This document shows, piece by piece, positions 1-6,152 of a DNA stretch of 14,289 nucleotides. Both the position numbers and the translations under genes were made by a program. The DNA is from a candidate division CSSED10-310 bacterium (GTDB lineage: Bacteria > CSSED10-310 > JAFGDC01). The notes beneath the pieces are model-generated. The model made no database searches and was not told the DNA's origin. It saw nothing but the letters and a program-made list of their open reading frames with translations. Within the stretch, counting starts at the first letter, position 1. Each line of letters opens with the position of its first letter. Where the stretch lies: contig JAFGDC010000026.1 of the NCBI GenBank assembly GCA_016932295.1, positions 1 through 14,289 on the forward strand, read 5' to 3'.

Positions 1-68
1 GGCGCATCGTTCATCCCACAGAGCCAGATCAAGCAGACCACAAGACAGATACGCGTCAGCTTTCTCAT
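1..68 (-). CDS. N-terminus of an exported protein (cut by window edge)
   Basis: Only the first 22 codons lie in the window, reading leftward off the edge. They give MRKLTRICLVVCLIWLCGMN followed by Asp-Ala. This is a classic export signal: a basic start (Arg2, Lys3, Arg6) and then a hydrophobic core rich in Leu, Val, Ile and Trp. Cys17 follows Trp-Leu and does not make a good lipobox, so a Sec-type signal is more likely than a lipoprotein. The ATG is preceded at six bases by GAGGAG (75-80), a strong ribosome binding site, which makes chance unlikely although the stretch is short. The mature protein is off the window, so no function can be given. Confidence 0.7.
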   Translation of the reverse strand, partial: MRKLTRICLVVCLIWLCGMNDA

Positions 69-74
69 GTCAAT

Positions 75-80
75 CTCCTC
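75..80 (-). promoter_or_regulatory. Ribosome binding site of the left-edge gene
   Basis: Read on the minus strand this is GAGGAG, six bases before the ATG at 68-66. It decides the start of the truncated exported-protein gene. Confidence 0.65.
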
Positions 81-590
81 GATTCAATGCAGGTATAATG
101 GAAAGAGGCTGCCAACCACGCCGAACCGTAAGGCTGCCATTTGTGCGGCCGGCGGTCAATGGCCCGGTTGCCGGGTTTGGGTCCAGGAAAAAGTGCGCTC
201 GATCGTCTCGATACCATCTGTGCGAAGTAACGGACCTCTGTTATCTGAGGACTCGTGATGACCGTCCCGGGTATCGATCTTTTCACGATCGATTGAAATC
301 CTATACCTTCCTTTATCATGATACATCCTCACAGTAATCCCTCAGGGAGCATACCATCCAACTCGAAAAGACACCCGCGGTACTTTTTCCACCAACAAAG
401 CTTGCGTAATAGTTTATGCATGTATAGTTGCAAGTGTCTGATCAATGAGTACCATATGGGCCGCTGCCCGTCAATCTTTCCCGCTCCCCTCAAATCGCCC
501 GCCTCATCGCCATGGGGTCAACGATCCTGCTCTTCGGGACCTGATTTGAGGGTACGGCATGCTCATCAGGCTGTTCACTGAAAAAAAAGG

Positions 591-622
591 AACTCACTCG
601 GGGTCGAACTCACTCGGGGTCG
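591..622 (+). repeat. Exact 16-base tandem duplication
   Basis: The unit AACTCACTCGGGGTCG occurs twice back to back (591-606 and 607-622) with no mismatch. The end of the second unit (GGGGTCG) is also the start of the dispersed repeat at 616-670. A diverged tandem of the same period sits in the same place beside the second direct copy (3842-3873). Confidence 0.9.
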
Positions 623-670
623 TACCCGGAATCTTGTAATCTTCGTCGTGAAGTGTTGATTATCAATGTT
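616..670 (+). repeat. Dispersed intergenic repeat, copy A
   Basis: Begins GGGGTCGTACCCGGAATCTT. By eye it matches 3867-3921 at 48 of 55 positions, the first 25 identical, and the reverse complement of 12141-12195 at about 44 of 55. It contains two short inverted repeats: GGGT-CGT-ACCC and CTTC-GTCGT-GAAG. All three copies lie in gene-free DNA. No transposase was found nearby; a REP-like or non-autonomous mobile element is one reading, not shown. Confidence 0.85.
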
Positions 671-872
671 CTATAGTAACCGAAGGAGGTTGCAGATACC
701 AATTGAAGACGCTTCAGACAAGGATGACGGGCACTCGGTGCAAACACTACCTACCCAAAAGGCTTCACTTCTTTTCTTTATGGTTGTTTTTCAAAAAGGG
801 AGATGCTGATTACAACCAGTCCGCCGGAATGGCAAATACTCTCTTTCCGGTCATGGTGAATCCCTTCAGAAA

Positions 873-921
873 TCATGGTGACGACGGGTTCCCCTGGTTC
901 GCCGCCGCCGGGGATGCCGGG
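873..921 (+). repeat. GC-rich direct repeat, left copy
   Basis: Begins TCATGGTGACGACGGG and ends with GCCGCCGCCGGGG, one variable stretch and GCCGGG. It matches 3193-3241 at 44 of 49 positions in the same orientation. TCATGGTGA also occurs just upstream at 851-859, so the edge of the element may lie further left. The two copies bracket the helix-turn-helix gene and the hydrolase/phosphoesterase pair. Confidence 0.8.
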
Positions 922-1017
922 CTCACCCCGGGCTGGTAATCTTCAATCCCTCCGGGATTGGGGGAAGGGCTGGATCATCACCATTGGAACTGAATCATCC
1001 CACACGACGGCACGGGC

Positions 1018-1248
1018 TTACTCATCGTCCTCGCTGACCTTCGACCGGGGTTCCAGTTTCCACAGGTACGCCCGCTTCGCTCCCGGCGTTCGTGTCAGTC
1101 CGTTCTCTTTCTCCATCCGGGCAACCCACTCCGAGCATGGGCTCTTATACGGTAAATCCAATCGATCCCTGAGTTCCGCCCACGTTAATCCCCGCCGGTT
1201 GCGCCGAAGCTCACGGCAGATCGAATCCCTGAAATCCACATACCGCAT
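1018..1248 (-). CDS. Small helix-turn-helix-like conserved hypothetical protein
   Basis: A 76-residue protein starting MRYVDFRDSICRELRRNRRG and continuing with a segment of the form GLTWAELRDRLDLPY. The central helix-turn-helix-like pattern (a basic helix, GLTW, a second helix, then residues about 35-60 ending in an aromatic beta-wing such as RAYLWKL) suggests a stand-alone winged-helix fold. From memory it resembles small uncharacterised proteins scattered through several bacterial phyla, but I cannot name the family. The open frame extends 21 codons further upstream. I chose the internal ATG because GGAGGAGG lies nine bases before it and the family-like sequence starts there. It reads away from the plus-strand pair at 1744-3175. 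DNA binding is inferred from the fold alone; the target is unknown. Confidence 0.72.
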   Translation of the reverse strand: MRYVDFRDSICRELRRNRRGLTWAELRDRLDLPYKSPCSEWVARMEKENGLTRTPGAKRAYLWKLEPRSKVSEDDE

Positions 1249-1257
1249 TCCCGACAC

Positions 1258-1265
1258 CCTCCTCC
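1258..1265 (-). promoter_or_regulatory. Ribosome binding site deciding the start at 1248
   Basis: Read on the minus strand this is GGAGGAGG, with AGGAGG ending nine bases before the ATG at 1248-1246. It favours the shorter 76-residue protein over the frame that opens at 1311. Confidence 0.6.
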
Positions 1266-1657
1266 ACAAGAACTCTCGTGACCCTGCACATGCTCGCCGA
1301 ACACCCACCATCAGCAGCGGCCCGCCACCAATGATACATGATTGGTCAGGACGGCATCCATGCCTGTCTGACGCATGTCTTGGCTCAAACCAAGCGTCTG
1401 AAGACAGCGGCGTGTTGTTTTGAGGAACAGGGCATCAAATTCATGGGATTCTTCAAGCCAGCACTATTCACCTAAATACAGCCGGCACTCGAAGCAAGAC
1501 GTTTACGACTATGCCGTCCATACACAAACGGGCTGCACACAGTTGCGCCGCTGAGCGGTAAGTGCCCCGACAGGGAGTCCAGTGCAACGTATTGGGTGAT
1601 CATGGGAGCCCATATCGACTTGACAACTCCTGCTTTATTGCAGATGCTTAGCAACCG

Positions 1658-1686
1658 TTTACAATCTCAACTTTCAGCGCGTTATT
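1658..1686 (+). promoter_or_regulatory. Weak candidate promoter for the hydrolase pair
   Basis: TTTACA (five of six to the -35 consensus), 17 bases, then GTTATT (three of six to the -10 consensus), about 55 bases before the ATG at 1744. TTGACA at 1620-1625 is a perfect -35 but has no convincing -10 partner at 16-18 bases. Offered as the best candidate only. Confidence 0.22.
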
Positions 1687-1730
1687 CGTGTCTCCTTGTT
1701 CTCTGAGACATGAATATCGACGCTCTGCGA

Positions 1731-1736
1731 AGAGGA
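1731..1736 (+). promoter_or_regulatory. Ribosome binding site deciding the start at 1744
   Basis: AGAGGA lies seven bases before the ATG at 1744. The in-frame TTG at 1738 is only one base away from it, too close to serve as the start. Confidence 0.6.
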
Positions 1737-1743
1737 TTTGAGT

Positions 1744-2322
1744 ATGGCGCATACGTTTCAGTTGAACGGATTGACACTCCACTCAGGCGATCTCATCTGC
1801 ACGCGTGATGGTAACCGGCGAGGGCTGCGGGGTTATCTATGGCGGTTTCTGGGCAGACTCATCCCCGGCGAGGTGGATCATATCGTCATCTACGTTGGAC
1901 CTGGAGGACGGTGCGTGGAGGCCGGCGCGCGCGGTTACGTGATCAGTTTCGAGATACCGGGCGCCAAGTGGGATTCGGAAAGTATGTACGAGGATCGTCG
2001 CATTCACGATTGCCTGGTGGGCGTCGCCTATCCGCTGGCCGGCAGAGGATTCAGCGAAGAGGAAACGACCGCCATCCGAAAGCGCGTCGCTGCGTATTGC
2101 CTGACGCAGGCTGCGGAGCGGAAGCCGTACAATATCATCTTCCCGAATTGCGATACCGAGCACGCTTTCTACTGCAGTCAACTGGCATATAAGGCCTATG
2201 CCGATTATGGGATCAATCTCAATACCGGTGAACGCATAGCCAATGTACCATTGTTGAAGGACATCGTGCTGCCGCAGGAAATCTGGAAAGGTTGCCGGCG
2301 CCAGCGACCATCTTACCATTAA
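1744..2322 (+). CDS. YiiX-type permuted papain-like cysteine hydrolase
   Basis: A 192-residue protein with the hallmarks of the YiiX/YebB-like branch of the NlpC/P60 superfamily, in which the catalytic order is permuted (His before Cys). GDLICTR (15-21) is the usual opening. DHIVIYVG (45-52) supplies the catalytic His46. CVEAG (57-61) carries a conserved acidic residue, Glu59. FYCSQLAYKAY (142-152) holds the nucleophile Cys144. Length is normal for the family. No signal peptide is visible, so it probably acts in the cytoplasm. Known members are thought to cleave peptide, amide or lipid-ester bonds; the substrate here cannot be read from sequence. The ATG at 1744 is preferred over the TTG six bases upstream. 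It lies 22 bases before the phosphoesterase gene, implying co-transcription. Confidence 0.82.
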   Translation: MAHTFQLNGLTLHSGDLICTRDGNRRGLRGYLWRFLGRLIPGEVDHIVIYVGPGGRCVEAGARGYVISFEIPGAKWDSESMYEDRRIHDCLVGVAYPLAGRGFSEEETTAIRKRVAAYCLTQAAERKPYNIIFPNCDTEHAFYCSQLAYKAYADYGINLNTGERIANVPLLKDIVLPQEIWKGCRRQRPSYH

Positions 2323-2333
2323 CCACAGTTTAC

Positions 2334-2339
2334 AGGAGG
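2334..2339 (+). promoter_or_regulatory. Ribosome binding site of the phosphoesterase gene
   Basis: AGGAGG, five bases before the ATG at 2345. It sits in the 22-base gap after the hydrolase gene, supporting a two-gene operon. Confidence 0.7.
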
Positions 2340-2344
2340 AAAAC

Positions 2345-3175
2345 ATGCAGGAAATCATCCATCTCAGCGATTTGCACGTAGGGAGCAGCAAGAAGGTCAT
2401 CTTCAAGCTGAAAAAGATAATCAATCATATTGCTGAGCGCCACCCCGGTGTGCCGGTTTTGATAACAGGTGATCTCACGGATTCCGCTTCTGAAGGTCAG
2501 TTCAAAGATACCAGGGAACTCCTTGATACCCTGGCAATAACCAATCCCATCCTGGCAGTTCCCGGAAACCATGACTACGCGTGGAAGGGCATTGCCGCTG
2601 AATTTCGACATGATGCCTGGAAAAATTGGTTGGAGTACTTGGGTTCACCGATGGGTTGGGGTCGACAGCTCGGACACTGGCTCGAGTCCGATCATTATCC
2701 GGTCGGAGTAGAGGGCCTTGGCGTTTTCGAACACGACGAAACCGTTTTCTTCGGTGTCGATTCAGGTGATCCCATGGACCATGAACTGACAGCACGGGGT
2801 TACATAAGTGATAATCTCGCCACCGCGCTGTCATCTGAGCTTAAAAAGTTTGTAGGGAAAACCCGGATAGTCTTTCTCCATCACCATCCTTTCATACACG
2901 AATGGACGATGGCTCTGGAAGGGGATACGCGGTTCAAAGCAGCAGTATCGGGCAACTGCGAATTACTCCTGTTCGGCCACAAACACGACTACGGCATCTG
3001 GTGGAATGGAGAAAACGAAATAATCTCGGCTCCGCTGATCGTAGCCTCCCACAGCACAAAGAACCACATTTCAGGAAAATGCTATGCCTATACCCTCATC
3101 CGCATAACCAGACTCAACGGTGCCATCGAGTCCATTGACCATTCGCTGGAAGTGGTGAGGATAAAAAAGAAGTAA
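2345..3175 (+). CDS. Calcineurin-like metallophosphoesterase
   Basis: A 276-residue protein carrying all metal-binding motifs of the calcineurin-like family, in order: LSDLHVG (Asp9, His11), GDLTD (Asp43), GNHD (Asn75, His76), LHHHPF (His179-181) and GHKHD (His212, His214). It should bind two metal ions and hydrolyse a phosphoester, phosphodiester or nucleotide bond. Family members range from cyclic-nucleotide phosphodiesterases (CpdA-like) to DNA exonuclease relatives, and the motif spacing fits the single-domain CpdA/Icc-like group better than SbcD. No signal peptide or membrane segment is seen, and the C-terminus is basic (VVRIKKK). It directly follows the papain-like hydrolase gene. Its DNA looks poorer in G and C than the minus-strand cluster at 4233-9413, which hints at a separate origin for this pair. 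Substrate unknown. Confidence 0.88.
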   Translation: MQEIIHLSDLHVGSSKKVIFKLKKIINHIAERHPGVPVLITGDLTDSASEGQFKDTRELLDTLAITNPILAVPGNHDYAWKGIAAEFRHDAWKNWLEYLGSPMGWGRQLGHWLESDHYPVGVEGLGVFEHDETVFFGVDSGDPMDHELTARGYISDNLATALSSELKKFVGKTRIVFLHHHPFIHEWTMALEGDTRFKAAVSGNCELLLFGHKHDYGIWWNGENEIISAPLIVASHSTKNHISGKCYAYTLIRITRLNGAIESIDHSLEVVRIKKK

Positions 3176-3192
3176 TAGTAGACGAGTGTCAT

Positions 3193-3241
3193 TCATGGTG
3201 ACGATGGGTACCCCGGGTCCGCCGCCGCCGGGGACGCCGGG
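3193..3241 (+). repeat. GC-rich direct repeat, right copy
   Basis: Matches 873-921 at 44 of 49 positions, same orientation. It lies 17 bases after the stop of the phosphoesterase gene. It contains CCCCGG and CCGGGG as an inverted repeat with an 11-base loop. GGTGAC (3196-3201) and GTCACC (3264-3269) form a wider inverted pair around it. A transcript end is possible, but no T-run follows. Confidence 0.8.
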
Positions 3242-3841
3242 GGAGGTGGGTGTCACGGTTGTTGTCACCTGAAACATGATTAGCTGCCTCTGTGAGGCAG
3301 GGATTCATGGCGGATTGAAGCAGCCAGTCATCGAATCTGGCTCATTCCGGTGCGATAACCAACCGGTCCGCGTCTATTCTGTTCATTCAAATCCCAGGTT
3401 CACACGAGGGGAACAGCGGAATTGCCTGCACGGAGGCGGGCCGCGAAACGAAAATGACAGATCGCCACAGGGGCCTGGCAGCCTCAGGGAATGCGTGTCA
3501 ATACTGTCCAACAGCTCCGGACGGATGAATAATTCTGAAACCAGCGAGATGGCAACCCGCATGAACATTCTGTGAACAATGCGGCAATCGCCATCCGGAA
3601 CGTCTGAATGATGAAATTTCCACCTGCGTTGAAGTGCGGTTTTCAGGAAATATCTCATAAACCGTTATTATAATGACAACCCCTGCGCATCGATGGCTTT
3701 CGTTTCGACATAAGGATTCCGGCTCGGATTCTGTCTGCCGGAGGTAGTGCTGGGATCAGTTTGAAAGACATCGTGGCGCTTTGTGAAAACAGACGAATTG
3801 CGCATGGCTCACAATCTGCTACAGGAACCAGGCGGGACTCT

Positions 3842-3873
3842 CGTTTCGATGGGGTCGCGTTCCAATGGGGTCG
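3842..3873 (+). repeat. Diverged 16-base tandem beside copy B
   Basis: CGTTTCGATGGGGTCG (3842-3857) is followed at once by CGTTCCAATGGGGTCG (3858-3873), two mismatches in 16. Both end GGGGTCG, like the exact tandem at 591-622, although the first halves differ. Period and position are conserved between copies A and B. Confidence 0.75.
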
Positions 3874-3921
3874 TACCCGGAATCTTGTAATGTTCGTCGT
3901 GATACGTTGGTTTTCAATCTT
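3867..3921 (+). repeat. Dispersed intergenic repeat, copy B
   Basis: Same orientation as copy A, with 48 of 55 positions identical and the first 25 bases unchanged. The CTTC/GAAG inverted repeat of copy A is broken here (GTTC...GATA), so that hairpin is not strictly conserved. Confidence 0.85.
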
Positions 3922-4232
3922 CCACAGCCAGTCACGAAGACACAGGATGCACTGCAGGCGTTACTCGAACATGGCAAGACGCGGTGAGCAAACGGGAGGT
4001 GGTGACTGCATGCAAGAGTGAACTGACAATCTTGGTGTGCCGGGGCAACTCACTGGACTGACCAAACACGACACGGGCATGGCCTGATCAGTCCTTGCTC
4101 CGCCTCCGCCATACCAGTGGCGCTGATAAAGACACCACTAAAGGCACAAGAAGGCGCTTTTCGTCAGACAACCTCTCCTCTCTACTGATTCACCTCAGGT
4201 TTATATCGAAACCAAAGATCAATGGTTCCGAC

Positions 4233-6035
4233 TCAGGGAACAATGTGACTGGCACCTCCGGCCCATACCGGCTCCGACCGTCCCCGGTCCGTCGCCGGTG
4301 CTCCCGCTTCCACGAGATCGAGACCTCCAGGGGAACAGTGAATCCGCAAGTCCTGATGCCGGCGCCATGGCGCATCCTCAGCCGCATCGTCCTGCCGGAT
4401 CATGAAGATAGTCCGCCTCCCATGCTTTTCCAGCAGGTATGACTGCATCAATCCATTAAATGCCACCACCGGCTGAGTCTTGGTCTCGTAGTGCAGCGAG
4501 ATGACCACAAGCCGGTCAGCCGGTAACCCGTCGGCATGGGCATCGAGGAAATTCCTCCAGGTCAGCGGCAGATTGCGGTACCGTCCGCCGTGCGCCAGGC
4601 TGTGCGCATCGAAAATGACCGGTTGCAGGTTCCCGACGATCCACAAGGCGACTAATCCAAGCTGGACGATTCGATCCGGCGGCCGGCGCTGCGATGGCGA
4701 CAGGAGGACTGCCAGGATTAGCAGGAAGCAGATTGACAATCCGGCGATAAATCCGATGGAAACCGCGTTCGATACATCCAGGGAGCTTGAATCGGCCAGC
4801 GCCACTCCAACGTGCACCAGCATCCAAAAGGCGCCGGCCCTCATGGCGCAGCTCGTTCCGACGCGCTGCCCGGTAAGCCTGGCCGTCAGGTACAGCAGCG
4901 CGATGATTGCCAGTATCACGGTCGAGATGCCCTCACTTGGTCGCAGGAGAAAACCAGCCACCGCCAACAGGCCGGGAACCAGGTCATGGCGGCGTTGGAT
5001 GTTGAGACTCAGGCGTTCGGCGGTCAACCCGACCAGGAGGGCGATCACCGTCGATGCAGTATACATCCTATAGGTGACGGCAGGCAGTTCATGATTGGAG
5101 ATCGACGCGAACAGTACGGGCACAAGGAAGAGCGGCAGCACTCCAAGACACAGATTCGCCACCCGCCGTCCTGGAATCGCCGAGCGCCCGTCGTCGCCGG
5201 GTGCTGCCGGAAGCAGCCGAAGCGCGCCGAACAACAAGCCGGCTGGCAGCAGCGCCGCCCTGAAGAGAAGCCAGAACTTGGTCAGCAGGATGCTGGGTGA
5301 ACCCAGGAGTGCGCTGACATGCGACGCATAAACGAGATGCTCGGTCCCGAACAGGAGTCGTCCGCCGGCCAGGACCAGGCATATCATCGTGATGCACACC
5401 ACCGAATGGATCACCATCGCGGCTTTCCGTGCGCGCGATCCGGCTTCACCCGGAGCGCGATGGAGAATGAAGAGGATCACCGGAAGTATGGTCCAGGCGT
5501 CTTCCCGCGTCGCCACGGCGAGGATCACCAGGACGTACGGCATTATCGAGAAGTGCGGCCGTGGGTGGCGCACGGCTTCCAGCAGTGAGATCACGAGCAG
5601 CAGGATGAAGGTGGTCACCGCGACAGCCGAGAAATTCGAGGTGCGCCATATCACGCCCCGGACGAAGGGCCATGAGATGAAGAAGACGGCCGCCATCCAT
5701 CCCGCTCGGCGGTTTGACAGCAGGCGGTCGAGAAGCCGCCCCAGGAGGACCGCGTTGAGCCAGTGCAGGAATATGTTCACCAGGCGGAAGCACCATGCCT
5801 GCAGGGTCAGCCGGCCCAATGTCTGGTGGACTGCGAAGGGAAGTATCCTCCCGGTGAAATCGCTGTAGGGGATCACCGGTTCCCAGAAGATGATGTCCAG
5901 GTCGTCCGTATCGAAAGGTGCCGGCAGCAGCGGCAGGAAGAGCAGCACGGCGAGCAGCAGGAGACCTGCCTCGATCCAGCGTCGGCGGGTCCGCATCATC
6001 GTGTCAGTTGGATTGGATGGTGAAACCGATTGCAT
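4233..6035 (-). CDS. Multi-pass membrane protein, GT-C glycosyltransferase-like
   Basis: A 600-residue protein, mostly hydrophobic, with roughly a dozen membrane segments up to about residue 490 and a soluble tail of about 110 residues. The first segment (22-38) is followed by an acidic loop FDTDDLD (41-47), where GT-C enzymes carry their catalytic acidic residues. FLHWLNAVLLGRLLDRLL (89-106) and ATREDAW (175-181) also recall polyprenyl-phosphate-dependent mannosyltransferase-type proteins. It therefore may move a sugar from a lipid carrier on the outer face of the membrane. No exact family was recognised. It lies 117 bases after the M1 peptidase gene on the same strand and may share its transcript. 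The start is uncertain: the ATG at 6035 lacks a good ribosome binding site, and ATG at 5999 (ATGA overlap with a small upstream frame) is the alternative. Confidence 0.72.
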   Translation of the reverse strand: MQSVSPSNPTDTMMRTRRRWIEAGLLLLAVLLFLPLLPAPFDTDDLDIIFWEPVIPYSDFTGRILPFAVHQTLGRLTLQAWCFRLVNIFLHWLNAVLLGRLLDRLLSNRRAGWMAAVFFISWPFVRGVIWRTSNFSAVAVTTFILLLVISLLEAVRHPRPHFSIMPYVLVILAVATREDAWTILPVILFILHRAPGEAGSRARKAAMVIHSVVCITMICLVLAGGRLLFGTEHLVYASHVSALLGSPSILLTKFWLLFRAALLPAGLLFGALRLLPAAPGDDGRSAIPGRRVANLCLGVLPLFLVPVLFASISNHELPAVTYRMYTASTVIALLVGLTAERLSLNIQRRHDLVPGLLAVAGFLLRPSEGISTVILAIIALLYLTARLTGQRVGTSCAMRAGAFWMLVHVGVALADSSSLDVSNAVSIGFIAGLSICFLLILAVLLSPSQRRPPDRIVQLGLVALWIVGNLQPVIFDAHSLAHGGRYRNLPLTWRNFLDAHADGLPADRLVVISLHYETKTQPVVAFNGLMQSYLLEKHGRRTIFMIRQDDAAEDAPWRRHQDLRIHCSPGGLDLVEAGAPATDRGRSEPVWAGGASHIVP

Positions 6036-6152
6036 GCCGGGAACTCTCTGGTGTTGTTCAGACCGGACAGCCGGCGGTCTTCGCCGATGGGGAACGCTTC
6101 GCGGTTATCAGGATGTCCCTTGTGAAGGAGCAGCACCATGCCGCCGAACCGG

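Larger units (their letters stand above)
69..1017. other. Gene-free stretch holding two repeats
   Basis: No reading frame here looks like a real protein. The stretch contains a 16-base tandem at 591-622, one copy of a dispersed 55-base repeat at 616-670, and one copy of a 49-base GC-rich repeat at 873-921. A good Shine-Dalgarno sequence (AAGGAGG, 683-689) is followed by a 78-codon TTG frame (703-939). The spacing of 13 bases and the lack of protein-like composition argue against it. The rest shows no hairpin with a T-run and no promoter that I would defend. Confidence 0.6.
1249..1743. other. Divergent intergenic region with possible promoter
   Basis: This separates the minus-strand small gene from the plus-strand hydrolase pair. 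Two -35-like hexamers point to the plus-strand pair: TTGACA at 1620-1625 and TTTACA at 1658-1663. The second has GTTATT at 1681-1686 after a 17-base spacer, a poor -10 element. A 45-codon open frame at 1338-1475 (starting MIGQDGIHACLTH) reads like protein but has no ribosome binding site and matches nothing I recognise. It may be a gene remnant. Confidence 0.4.
3176..4232. other. Gene-free stretch between convergent genes
   Basis: Two genes point into this stretch. It holds the right copy of the GC-rich repeat (3193-3241), a diverged 16-base tandem (3842-3873) and copy B of the dispersed repeat (3867-3921). The open frames have no ribosome binding sites and no recognisable motifs. A 40-codon frame beginning ATG at 3865 inside copy B is discussed under the repeat and is not called as a gene. 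No clear intrinsic terminator was found for either flanking gene. Confidence 0.6.

Noticed and set aside
94..99. TATAAT on the plus strand
   Set aside because: No -35 hexamer at 16-18 bases upstream and no gene downstream on that strand; the minus-strand gene's promoter would need the complement, which also lacks a well-spaced -35.
703..939. 78-codon frame after a strong AAGGAGG
   Set aside because: The only start is TTG at 13 bases spacing, the product has no protein-like pattern and its end runs through the GC-rich repeat, whose other copy does not keep the frame's termination.
875..1423. Plus-strand frame of 182 codons starting in the GC-rich repeat
   Set aside because: It covers the minus-strand helix-turn-helix gene, is dominated by Ser and Arg, and begins inside a repeat without a ribosome binding site.
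3865..3987. 40-codon frame in copy B, with the same reading open in copies A and C (MGSYPESCN-like)
   Set aside because: Differences between copies fall mostly at first codon positions between A and B and give no excess of silent changes, so coding selection is not supported.
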